A stretch of 64,000 nt of DNA. Origin: Stictocephala bisonia. Lineage: Eukaryota; Arthropoda; Insecta; Hemiptera; Membracidae. The translations under genes were made by a program, and so were the position numbers. The notes beneath the pieces were generated by a model. That model was not told where the DNA came from. It worked only from the letters and a program-made list of their open reading frames with translations, and did not search any database. Shown piece by piece: positions 23,490 to 34,442 of this stretch. Within the stretch, counting starts at the first letter, position 1. Every line of letters starts with the position of its first letter. Location: positions 465,001-529,000 of the forward strand of contig JAQJVL010000545.1 of the NCBI GenBank assembly GCA_035578905.1, read 5' to 3'.

Positions 23490-25312
23490 AGAGAGTCCAG
23501 AATCCTCGCTTATCAAGACTGAGTCCATTAGCTTCTTTGGCATTGGCTCCAGTCGCGGAACATGAGATTGAGAAGGTTATCAATGAGCTTGCACCCAAGA
23601 AGTCGAATGACGTGAATTACGTATCGACATGGCTTTTAAAAAAATGCTCCCACCATATTCTAACGCCCTTGGAACATTTGATTAACCTTTCCTTCTCATC
23701 AGGCGTTTTTCCTTCGTCTTTGAAAATTGCTAAAGTGACACCAATCTTTAAGAAAGGTGATTCTTCCAGCATTAAAAAATACCGACCAGTTTCAATTCTA
23801 CCAATCATTAGTAAAATTTTTGAGAAGCTTTTCCTGTCCCGAATGCTTGGTTTCTTAGAAAAACATAGTCTTCTCTCGAAAGACCAATTTGGTTTTAGAA
23901 AAGGTCTGTCAACAACTGACGCAGTCATACGATTAGTAGAAACGATTGTAGAAGGGCTGGAGAGTCGGAAAGCTACAATTAGTGTGTTTTTGGATCTCTC
24001 CAAGGCTTTTGACTGTGTTGACCACGACATTCTGCTTCAGAAACTACACACCTATGGGATCCGAGGAGTACCGCTTCAGTGGCTAGAATCCTATCTAACA
24101 AAAAGAACACAAATGGTTCAAATTTCCGAAGTACGATCTGGATATAGATGTCTAAGGTATGGAGTCCCACAGGGATCGATACTTAGCCCTCTCTTATTTC
24201 TGATATACGTCAACGAAATTGGTTCATAACTACTGCATGGGTCACTCGTGCAGTATGCTGATGACACGACTCTCTGCTTTAAAGAAATTACAAATCAGGA
24301 GCTTGAAATCCATGCATACATGGAACTGAACAACTGCATTCAAAAATTTCAAGAACTAAACCTTAACACTAATTCGACTAAATCCAATATCATGAAGTTC
24401 TGTTTACGGAAGTCAGATTCCGAAGGGAATTTGACAGTGGCAATAGATGAAAATGAAATTGAGGAGTTAAATTCAACTAAATTCCTCCGAATATACCTAG
24501 ATCGGGGTTTGACTTGGAATATACATGTTGACAGTCTTTGCAAAAAGCTTTCATCAAGCATTTATGTTTTGAGAAACTTAGCAAAATTTTGCCCTAACCA
24601 TATAATGATGACAGCTTATCATGGTTTAGTTTACAGTCATCTCTCATATGGTCTGGCTTTGTGGGGAGGCTGCTCTGCCACAAACCTGACCAGAATATTT
24701 AGAATTCAAAAAATGGCAGTTAGAATAATTAGCAAATTACATTATAGAGAGTCGTGTAGGCCAGTATTTAAACGGTTAAACCTGCTGACGTTGCCTTGCC
24801 TCTATATTTTAGAGACAGCAACATATTGTATGTTTAAAACTGCACTGACAAGATGCAGAGATATTCACAATCATCATACTAGAAGCAGGGATATATACAG
24901 AATTGGAAATCACAGGATGGTAGTCTACGAACACCTACCCTCACAGATTGGTGTTCGTATAATTAACAGACTCCCAGAATGTATTAAAAATGCTACAACG
25001 CCCAAGGCGTTTAAGAACCGTCTCAAGAAATGTTTGGCCAAACTGGCATTTTATAGTGTAGACCAGTTGTTTTCATATAATTAGGAAGCCACTGAATTTT
25101 AAAATTGATACTGGAGGACATTTTGGAGGTATAATTGGCGAATGAATGGGAATTTGGGTGCGTGAAAAAAAAATGTATGTTTGAAAGTGTTATTGTGATT
25201 GAATGGATGGCAAATTTTATTTTATTTATTAATGACTATTGCGATACGATTTTGTCAATTGTTAACAAGATGCAATAAAAAATATATTATTATTATTATT
25301 ATTATTATTTAT
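23490..25312 (+). mobile_element. 5'-truncated non-LTR retrotransposon with (ATT)n tail
   Basis: The element begins abruptly within the reverse transcriptase domain, right next to the upstream flank of the Gr pseudogene. It runs through the RT C-terminal region and a 3' UTR to an ATT-repeat tail (about 25285-25312). It belongs to the Jockey/CR1-type assemblage by its RT motifs. It is a different lineage from the element at 16987-22060, with a different tail and different RT sequence. Confidence 0.85.
23537..25084 (+). pseudogene. Reverse transcriptase fragment with one in-frame stop
   Basis: Two stretches in the same frame are separated only by one TAA (24227-24229) just before the catalytic box. 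The first has [14 protein letters not shown]-like [21 protein letters not shown] and [11 protein letters not shown]. The second begins LLHGSLVQYADDTTL and continues through the thumb and C-terminal region to the stop at 25084. Apart from this nonsense codon the frame is preserved over about 515 codons, implying fairly recent inactivation. The endonuclease domain is missing through 5' truncation. Confidence 0.9.
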
Positions 25313-25471
25313 ATATGCCACAATTCTTTCTTTTCCTATTAATTGTATTTATTTGTAGAGACAAACTTTCAAAACTTGAGTAAAAATAAAAATATAAAGA
25401 TAATCTCACAACCATCCATGTACGCACCTGCCTAACCATACACAAACTGTGGTACGGACAAAATCTAACAA

Positions 25472-26620
25472 TTAATCATCTAGGAACTGAATCAAGATGA
25501 CCAAATATGTAGTTACTGAGCCTGCAATAGAAGTCAGTATATGACGTTGGATCGGGAAGAAACCAAGAGCGGAGAATCTGGCATTGTGGTGCAGCAACTG
25601 AAGAAGGAATATTTTCAGTTCACTCCTAACTTCCGGATCCTCTTCCTTACTCATGTACCCACAAATCATTGGAGCGATTTCCTCAGTGGCGTTGGTGATA
25701 TTGTCACTAGGCCAGACCAGGATTAACAAGTATGTAAAATGAACAAGGACATTCAACATTAACAACACCTTTAAACTGTGATCCTCCTTATTTGTCGTCA
25801 AAACGAGCTTGAACAGCATTAATGTGGTGTGTAGAAATGATGAAAATATAGCAACTAGAAGTTGTCGATTAAAGAAAGAGTTCGCTTTTTGAACGGTATC
25901 ACAAAGTTCCCAGTACTTTACTGCCAAATTCCTGATTTATAAGTTGATAGCATTTTGACTCTTATCAATTTTACAGTCAATTTACCTTGATGGTTTCTAG
26001 GATCACAACAGCGCCAGTTCATTTCCTGTTGCAACTCATTGCTGATAGTTCGGAAATATTCTGCAGAAACCTCACAGATGTGGTGAAATTGCCAGTATAT
26101 TGCCATTTGAGGAAATCTTAATGTAAAATTAAGGATATAGATGACCATTCCTATGCACACGTTGTACGAGTATATACTAGCTATTGACCTCATCGATGTT
26201 AGAGTTATAATCAAGAACATTATCCGTGCTTTTATATCAGTTCTAGCATTTTTCGTTGATTTTTTTAAACATTTCACTGAATTTTTGTAGATTAGAATGT
26301 ACACTTATTAATGTATCCAGATTGTTTATGATACTGATAAAGTTTACTACCACTAAAACTTCAAAAGTGCCACGTTCCAAGATGATGGCGACCACTCGGT
26401 AAAACGGCATGAACTGCTCAACATCACAATAATTTGTTAGTGACGCAAATAGAATACCGAAAGAAATCAACGTTTGAACGCAAGCAACCAACAAACTAAC
26501 AGTAAATAATTTTGGGCAGGCTTGAAACGTTTTCTCTCCTCCAGGTAAAGTGCGTAATCTGGCTGGAAAAATTCCAGACCATTGAAAAATCTGGCACATT
26601 CCTCTCGGTAAGACGTCCAT
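25472..26620 (-). pseudogene. Gustatory receptor pseudogene with two frameshifts
   Basis: All parts of a receptor are present in order on the minus strand but in three frames. The N-terminus starts MDVLPRGMCQIFQ (ATG at about 26620) and runs to about 26270. A middle part runs from about 26300 to 25930 (YWQFHHICEVSAEYFRTISNE). The C-terminus runs from about 25927 to 25472 and contains LLQLLHHNARFSALGFF and TYLVILIQ. The first shift lies at a T-run near 26260 and could be a homopolymer assembly error. The second is near 25930. The DIQGYLPRGKPIK loop is also shortened and altered. The middle block is clearly more divergent than in the other copies. Confidence 0.9.
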
Positions 26621-26740
26621 TTTGGTTGTAAGATGTGTTAGACAGCGTTGTAATTTCTTTACAAAATATTTAGTCTTAGCACGTCCTTTAAATCCTATTT
26701 CCCCTTTAAATTGCATTAATACTCTATTATTTACACACAT

Positions 26741-28565
26741 TTCCTATAATTCCTCCAAAATTTCGTCAGTATTTTTTTATTAAATTAATCTCAAGAGTTA
26801 TTTTCATTGCTAGTTGTTTACTTTTTGTAAGCGTTTACATTTGGGTTTAGTGGTGACAAATTTTCTTTATCCCGAAAAATCAACAAAAACTGTACAAGTC
26901 CAACAATGTTTTTTCAGTAAATAAAAACTAAGAAAGAACGATAGTTCACCGTTTTCATAATAGTTGGCTATAAAAATAATTAATTATTGACCTGTGTTAT
27001 TCTGTACACCTTGAATAGTAAGTTTTATAAACCACGCAACAATGTCTTCTATTTGACTGACAGTTTATTTCACTGAAGTATGGTTACAAGGAAAGTTATT
27101 TCCTGTCCTCATCATTCGACTTAACACCTATTGACATTTGGATCAGAATAATAGAAAATATATCTCATATTAAAGAAGTGATTGATATTTTATGACACAA
27201 ATTTTAATTTAAAAATTAATAATTATTGTTTGAATATTGCAACATTATAATCAATCAGACGTTTTATTGATTTTTCTTAAAAACGTCACCTTCATAATTG
27301 GTCACGTCATTATTAATTATAATTTAAAACAGAATAAATGTTGAAAAGGCTTTCACTTATATTTCCTAAATTAAACTACTTTATATTATAGAAAATACTA
27401 CAGAAGCTATATGTCTTCTGGATTAAAAAGAACTTTTCTTTTTGCGATGTATCAAGTTCTCTCTTGTTTACTATTGTCTCTTGTTTGCCAGTTATATTCA
27501 CAATATGGTTCCGTTTTAAATATACCGTTTACTTAGGAAATCCAGTTACAATTGAAGAATTCTCCACCATAAACCATTTTATGGTGGCCCGTCTTCCCCA
27601 TTGTTTTTGCATGCCAAGTCATCTTGACTCTCATTGCTTTGGGAGCCATTTCCTTATCGATACGACTTACTTCCCTTTTGTATAAACTCGATCGCTCATT
27701 GTAAAATGCTGTGTTCTATAATTAATTTACGTTACTTTCTGTTACGGAGGTTCTGGATGTTTAGTTTCTGAGTCTAACTTACATTATATACGTCGTAAAT
27801 AGTTCATCCATGATACATGTGACCATCTTTTGTTAACTTTATGTAAACACCCGCCTGACAAATTAGATTGTCTCTATTGGTATGGTTCTTTATATCTATA
27901 AAATAGGTTTAGCTTTTCATTTCATTCTATTTCTATTAGCTAAAGTATTATTTTTTCAATACTTATAAATATTGATGAAATATCTTCTTCCCGACTTTTA
28001 TTCATTGTAAATTACGCCCACTATTAATTCTTCGATTCATGGAAGGGACCCTTACGTTTATTTTACCATATTTATATTTTTTCTTTATTCCCTTGTAGTA
28101 TTGTTATTCCCTGATATCATCTTCTCACATCTTATAAGTATATTATGTTACTCATGATCTGCTTCCTTAATTTATCAAAATATTTTCCTGTACTATATTT
28201 GCCCACGTTTACTTCTAATGATTTGATATCGAAGCATGTGCTATAATCTTGAAGTTCACGATACAGGAGATGAATTTTTTTTAAATTAGAACATTTTTTG
28301 CTATGGCTCTTTAGAAAAAAAGAGGTGACAGTGCACACCCTTTTCTCACATTATCTTAATAATTGTATAGCTTCATAATTAACAATGAACTATATACAGG
28401 GTAGAAACAAATATAGAAACGCTTTCACAACAATGATATTTTTTCCATTGATGATTCAATTTTTTTAATGATTGTCTTCCATAAAATGTAAATTATGGAA
28501 CACAATTTAATAATAATTGTGTTCCATAAATTGTAATAATAAGAGATCAGAATAATTTACTTGAA
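26741..28565. other. Intergenic, no gene recognised
   Basis: This is AT-rich sequence without a supported frame. The short frames at 27464-27685 and 28132-28338 show no domain. A local inverted motif based on GTGTTCCATAA / TTATGGAACAC occurs at 28490-28540. Confidence 0.5.
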
Positions 28566-28569
28566 AATA

Positions 28570-30850
28570 TCATTAACGTAAGTTCATTATATTTTACTGT
28601 AAAAAGTCTCATTACTAGCGCAGGATTTATGTTGTAAAATATAAAGTTCATTATATTTTACTGTAAAAAGTCTCATTACTATCGCAGGATGTATGTTGTA
28701 AAATATCATTAACGTAAGTTCATTATATTTAACTGTAAAAAGTCTCATTACTAGCGCAGTATGTATGTTGAAAAATATCATTATCGTATGTTCATTACAT
28801 TTTACTATAAAAAGTCTCATTACTAGCGCAGGATGTATGTTGTAAAATATCATTAACGTAAGTTCATTATATTTTACTGTAAAAAGCCTTATTACTAGCG
28901 CAGGATGTATATTGTAAAATATCATTAACGTAAGTTCATTATATTTTACTGTAAAAAGCCTCATTACTAGCGCAGGATGTATGTTGTAAAATATCATTAT
29001 CGCAAGTTCATTATATTTTACTGTAAAAATTGTCATTACTAGCCCAGGATTTATGTTGAAAAATATCATTAACGTAAGTTCATTATATTTTACAGTAAAA
29101 AGCCTTATTACTAGCGCAGGATGTATGTTTTAAAATATCATTAACGTAAGTTCATTATATTTTACAGTAAAAATTGTCATTACTAGCCCAGGATTTATGT
29201 TGAAAAATATCATTAACGTAAGTTCATTATATTTTACAGTAAAAATTGTCATTACTAGCGCAGGATGTATGTTGTAAAATATCATTAACGTAAGTTCATT
29301 ATATTTTACAGTAAAAAGCCTTATTACTAGCGCAGGATGTATGTTGTAAAATATCATTAACGTAAGTTCATTATATTTTACAGTAAAAAATGTCATTACT
29401 AGCCCAGGATTTATGTTGAAAAATATCATTAACGTAAGTTCATTATATTTTACAGTAAAAATTGTCATTACTAGCGCAGGATGTATGTTGTAAAATATCA
29501 TTAACGTAAGTTCATTATATTTTACTGTAAAAAGCCCTATTACTAGCGCAGGATGTATGTTGTAAAATATCATTAACGTAAGTTCATTATATTTTACAGT
29601 AAAAATTGTCATTAATAGCGCAGGATGTATGTTGTAAAATATCATTAACGTAAGTTCATTATATTTTACAGTAAAAATTGTCATTACTAGCACAGGATGT
29701 ATGTTGTAAAATATCATTAACGTAAGTTCATTATATTTTACTGTAAAAAGCCTTATTACTAGCGCAGGATGTATGTTGTAAAATATCATTAACGTAAGTT
29801 CATTATATTTTACAGTAAAAATTGTCATTACTAGCCCAGGATTTATGTTGAAAAATATCATTAACGTAAGTTCATTATATTTTACAGTAAAAATTGTCAT
29901 TACTAGCGCAGGATGTATGTTGTAAAATATCATTAACGTAAGTTCATTATATTTTACTGTAAAAAGCCTTATTACTAGCGCAGGATGTATGTTGTAAAAT
30001 ATCATTATCGTAAGTTCATTATATTTTACTGTAAAAAGTCTCATTACTAGCGCAGGATGTATATTGTAAAATATCATTACCGTAAGTTCATTATATTTTA
30101 CTGTAAAAAGCCTCATTACTAGCGCAGGATGTATGTTGTAAAATATCATTATCGTAAGTTCATTATATTTTACTGTAAAAAGTCTCATTACTGTACTAGC
30201 GCAGGATGTATATTGTAAAATATCATTATCGTAAGTTCATTATATTTTACAGTAAAAAGCCTTATTACTAGCGCAGGATGTATGTTTTAAAATATCATTA
30301 ACGTAAGTTCATTATATTTTACAGTAAAAATTGTCATTACTAGCGCAGAATGTATGTTATAAAATATCATTAACGTAAGTTCATTATATTTTACTGTAAA
30401 AAGCCTTATTACTAGCGCAGGATGTATGTTGTAAAATATCATTAACGTAAGTTCATTATATTTTACAGTAAAAATTGTCATTACTAGCGCAGGATGTATG
30501 TTGTAAAATATCATTAACGTAAGTTCATTATATTTTACTGTAAAAAGCCTTATTACTAGCGCAGGATGTATGTTGTAAAATATCATTAACGTAAGTTCAT
30601 TATATTTTACAGTAAAAATTGTCATTACTAGCCCAAGATTTATGTTGAAAAATATTATTAACGTAAGTTCATTATATTTTACAGTAAAAATTGTCATTAC
30701 TAGCGCAGGATGTATGTTGTAAAATATCATTAACGTAAGTTCATTATATTTTACTGTAAAAAGCCTTATTACTAGCACAGGATGTATGTTGTAAAATATC
30801 ATTATCGTAAGTTTATTATATTTTACTGTAAAGAGTTACATTACTACCCC
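28570..30850 (-). repeat. Satellite array B, 72-bp monomers with trimer-like order
   Basis: About 31 copies of a 72-bp monomer are present (GTTCATTAT at 28582, 28718, 28790 and so on, with one 64-bp spacing at the edge). On the minus strand it matches the half-unit of array A. From about 29300 to 30780 three monomer types tend to recur in order: a CCTTATTACTAGCGC type, a TGTCATTACTAGCCC type and a TGTCATTACTAGCGC type. This suggests a 216-bp higher-order unit. Because 72 is a multiple of three, long minus-strand frames (28587-29069, 29130-30188, 30287-30802) stay open. I regard these as non-genic. Confidence 0.95.
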
Positions 30851-31352
30851 AGGGCTTATGTTGTAAAATATAATAATAAGTTTTCAATTTTATCATTCAC
30901 AAGGATAAACAAATTAAATGCATACATGGTTTTTTTAATTCGTTCAATGATGTCTATTTTATTTTATCTTCATATTTACAGAAATATGCAGTACATGAAA
31001 TCTTATACAGCAAAATACATATTACAAAAATATACAATACAACGTATAATGATTTTGTATTCCTTATCTTGAAACAATTTTCATTAATAGTCTGATACTC
31101 TGTGCATTATTGACATGTTAGTTTACTTTACTATTATTTATAAAAATGAATTTATTGTTAATTTTGCGCATCGAATTTCAATACGTTAATGGTATCATTT
31201 TAGTTATATTTTTAACAATTACAAGACAAATCGTACACATATCATTATAATTATGATGCCTCAAACAATTATTCAGTAATTTATCAACTACCCAACAAAC
31301 AATAAACAGATACTAATATGTTTCAGTAGGGTCCATTAGACAATAAACTACA
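30851..31352 (-). other. 3' flank of Gr2, duplicated from Gr1
   Basis: This is non-coding sequence homologous in inverted orientation to 2643-3135. It lies between the Gr2 stop codon and satellite array B. The small plus-strand frame at 30782-31072 has no support. Confidence 0.6.
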
Positions 31353-32507
31353 TTAATCTTGTTGAATTTGGATCAAGATGACCAAATAGGTTGTCACTGC
31401 GCCTGCAATAGAAGTCAGTATGTGACGGTGGATCGGGAAGAAACCAAGAGCGGAGAATCTTGCATTGTGGTGCAGCAATTGAAGGAGGAATATTTCCAGC
31501 TCATTCCTTACTTCTGAGTCCATTTCCTTATTCATATACTTGCAGACCATTAGAGCAGTTTCTTCAGCAGCATTTGTGACATCGTCACTGGTCCAAGTAA
31601 GCATTACAAGTTGAAGGAATATAAAACAAGCCCAAATTACTTGTAAGACAAAAAATATACCATCACTAGAATCTAGATTGACAATAAGCCTTTGGAGACC
31701 GAATACAATACCAACAAACAAATAAGATACGGCAACGATAAGTTGTCGATTGAAGAATGAGTTGACTTTTTGCACTATGTCACAAAGTTGCCAGTACATT
31801 TCTTCCAGTGTTTTGAACTTGGAAATTACTAACGTATTGGGTTTTATTGGCTTTCCTCTGGGCAGGTAACCCTGAATATCTGTAAACAAGAGATCACAAC
31901 AATGCCAGTCTATTTCCTGTTGTATCTCATTGTTGATAGTTCGGAAGTATTCTGCACAAACTTCACAGATGTGGTGAAACTGCCAGACCATTGAAAACAC
32001 AACCAAGTTTTGTGCCCAATTTAGATTTGCCACAGTCAAAAAAATGCACTTGTACATGAAGCCTGAGCTAACTATTGTAGAAATATCGATCAAAATCAAT
32101 ATTGTGACCATAGTGATACCTTTTATAACAATGCTACTGTTTTTTGATGGTGAATGAAAAAAATCACAAAATACTTGAAGGTCAGAGTAAACACTTATCA
32201 ATCCATCGAGCTCATTTCTTACAGTGATAAAGTTTACTATTGAGAAAAGTTGAAGTGTGATTCGTTCATAGATTGTCGTTCTCAGTAAATCGAAATCTGT
32301 GGATGGCCTACTTTTACAGTACTGTGTTACTCCCACAAAAACTAAGCAAATTGATAGTAAAATTTCAGTGCAAACTATAATTAAACTGATGAGGTATAGT
32401 CTTGGGCAAGCCTGAAACACTTTTCTGCCATTTAAATTATACAATCTAGCTGGAAATAGGCCTGAGAATTGAAAAATTCTACACATCTTTCCTGGTAACA
32501 CATTCAT
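31353..32507 (-). CDS. Gustatory receptor, 7tm_7 family (Gr2), intact
   Basis: A 384-aa single-exon receptor frame starts at the ATG at 32507 (MNVLPGKMC), the same start as Gr1. It has seven hydrophobic segments at the same positions as Gr1 and ends ...TYLVILIQIQQD. It differs from Gr1 at scattered positions, mostly in the first extracellular region and the segment between TM5 and TM6. The central block from WQFHHICEVCAEYF to LCD is almost identical. It is a tail-to-tail inverted duplicate of Gr1 about 29 kb away, and both copies remain open. Predicted role: contact chemosensory channel subunit in sensory-neuron membranes. Ligand unknown. Confidence 0.93.
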   Translation of the reverse strand: MNVLPGKMCRIFQFSGLFPARLYNLNGRKVFQACPRLYLISLIIVCTEILLSICLVFVGVTQYCKSRPSTDFDLLRTTIYERITLQLFSIVNFITVRNELDGLISVYSDLQVFCDFFHSPSKNSSIVIKGITMVTILILIDISTIVSSGFMYKCIFLTVANLNWAQNLVVFSMVWQFHHICEVCAEYFRTINNEIQQEIDWHCCDLLFTDIQGYLPRGKPIKPNTLVISKFKTLEEMYWQLCDIVQKVNSFFNRQLIVAVSYLFVGIVFGLQRLIVNLDSSDGIFFVLQVIWACFIFLQLVMLTWTSDDVTNAAEETALMVCKYMNKEMDSEVRNELEIFLLQLLHHNARFSALGFFPIHRHILTSIAGAVTTYLVILIQIQQD

Positions 32508-33385
32508 CGTGTCACAAACTGTATTCAAAGCTCCCTTCAATTTGTATTGCTACAAGTGTCCAAGGCCTCGTAGAACCTGACATAAACACCTGGAATATTA
32601 ATGCCATCATTCATTGTTTCTCCTAACAATTCTGTTTATTTTAAACAAAATACCTTAAAAAATTGAGTAAAAATTAAAGAGGGTCAATGTGTTTTTGTAA
32701 AATAAGTGTTTGTTTCATCGGTTTCACGAACAGAAGGTAAACAGAAAAATGTCATCATTTCTGTTAAAATATCAAAACCGACAAATTCTTATTTAACAAC
32801 TTGGTATTCCCTTCAAAATATTGATAAATGTATCACAATGTCCAAACAAACTATGTATGAGCTATAGTGAGATGTAAATGAAATAATGTTGCATTTTGAA
32901 AAGTGTATTGACAAATCATAAATGAGGAAATGATTCAACATAGCCGATAAATGAAGGGATTTAACATTTAATCGCCCTGTGATTTATGAAATAGTTTATG
33001 CTAATATCTTAACTATCGGTATTGCTTTTATTAAATTGCATGTCAAGTTATTATGAGGATACAAACTAACTTGTAACAATGATTGTTGTGGTTACAGGGT
33101 CTTTAAAGACGATGTAATTAAAAATGTAGATTCTATTTCCATGATTGTGCTTACAAAATGTCACTTTTTCATCTACATTATTAAAAACGTATCATATTGA
33201 TTTACTTTTTAAATATTAAATTCGATTTACAATAATTATATTTATATATCATTTTGTTTTCAGTAAATATACTTCAATTAATTGCATTTCTAAGAGAGCA
33301 AATATTTTGAACCTAAGCGTATTTATTAATCATTGCCTCACTATACACACATAAAATGAACGGAATTTTCACTATTTTTGTTATA
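32508..33385. other. Upstream flank of Gr2 and spacer
   Basis: The first about 230 bp (to about 32740) align with the region upstream of Gr1. The remainder up to the 66-bp array is AT-rich without a recognised gene. On the minus strand the first good AATAAA downstream of Gr3 and its repeat array occurs here, near 33320. Confidence 0.45.
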
Positions 33386-34436
33386 CATTTTACGATTGTT
33401 ACCTCCAAGAAAGGAGGATACCGCCCATGCTAAAGATAAACAGTGGCTCCACATTTTACGATTGTCACCTCCAAGAAGGAAGGATACCACCTATCCTAAA
33501 AATAAACAGTGGCTCCACATTTTACGATTGTCACCTCCAAGAAGGGAGGATACCACCCATGCTAAAGATAAAAAGTGGCTCCACATTTTACGATTGTCTC
33601 CTCCTAGAAGGAAGGATACCACCCATCCTAAAAATAAACAGTGGCTCCACATTTTACGATTGTCTCCTCCTAGAAGGAAGGATACCACCCATCCTAAAAA
33701 TAAACAGTGGCTCCACATTTTACGATTGTCTCCTCCTAGAAGGAAGGATACCGCCCATCCTAAAAATAACTAGTGGCTCCACATTTTACGATTGTCACCT
33801 CCAAGAAGGGAGGATACCACCCATGCTAAAGATAAACAGTGGCTCCACATTTTACGATTGTCTCCTCCTAGAAGGAAGGATACCACCTATCCTAAAAATA
33901 AACAGTGGCTCCAGATTTTACGATTGTCACATCCAAGAAGGGAGGATACCACCCATGCTAAAGATAAACAGTGGCTCCACATTTTACGATTGTCTCCTCC
34001 TAGAAGGAAGGATACCACCCATCCTAAAAATAAACAGTGGCTCCACATTTTACGATTGTCTCCTCCTAGAAGGAAGGATACCACCCATCCTAAAAATAAA
34101 CAGTGGCTCCACATTTTACGATTGTCTCCTCCTAGAAGGAAGGATACCACCCATCCTAAAAATAAACAGTGGCTCCAGATTTTACGATTGTCTCCTCCTA
34201 GAATGTAGGATACCACCCATCCTAAAAATAAACAGTGGCTCCAGATTTTACGATTGTCTCCTCCTAGAAGGAAGGATACCACTCATCCTAAAAATAAACA
34301 GTGGCTCCACATTTTACGATTGTCTCCTCCTAGAAAGAAGGATACCACCCATCCTAAAAATAAACAGTGGCTCCACATTTTACGATTGTCACTTCCAAGA
34401 AGGAAGGATACCGCCCATGCTAAAGATAAACAGTTG
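33386..34436. repeat. 66-bp minisatellite abutting the Gr3 stop codon
   Basis: About 16 copies of a 66-bp unit (CTAGAAGG recurs at 33604, 33670 and so on) contain CAGTGGCTCCACATTTTACG. Two sub-types alternate irregularly: TCACCTCCAAGAAGG with GCTAAAGATAAA, and TCTCCTCCTAGAAGG with CCTAAAAATAAA. As 66 is divisible by three, spurious frames remain open in both orientations (for example 33427-34446 plus). The array ends only about 6 bp past the Gr3 stop codon. Confidence 0.95.
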
Positions 34437-34442
34437 CTATAA

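Noticed and set aside
23617..24561. Minus-strand frames over the truncated LINE
   Set aside because: They are shadows opposite a conserved RT domain and have no features of their own.
28587..30802. Minus-strand frames with 24-residue repeats (MIFYNIHPALV...)
   Set aside because: They are translations of a 72-bp satellite. The same satellite in the 143-bp dimer arrangement at 3136-4915 does not keep a frame open, so coding is not conserved.
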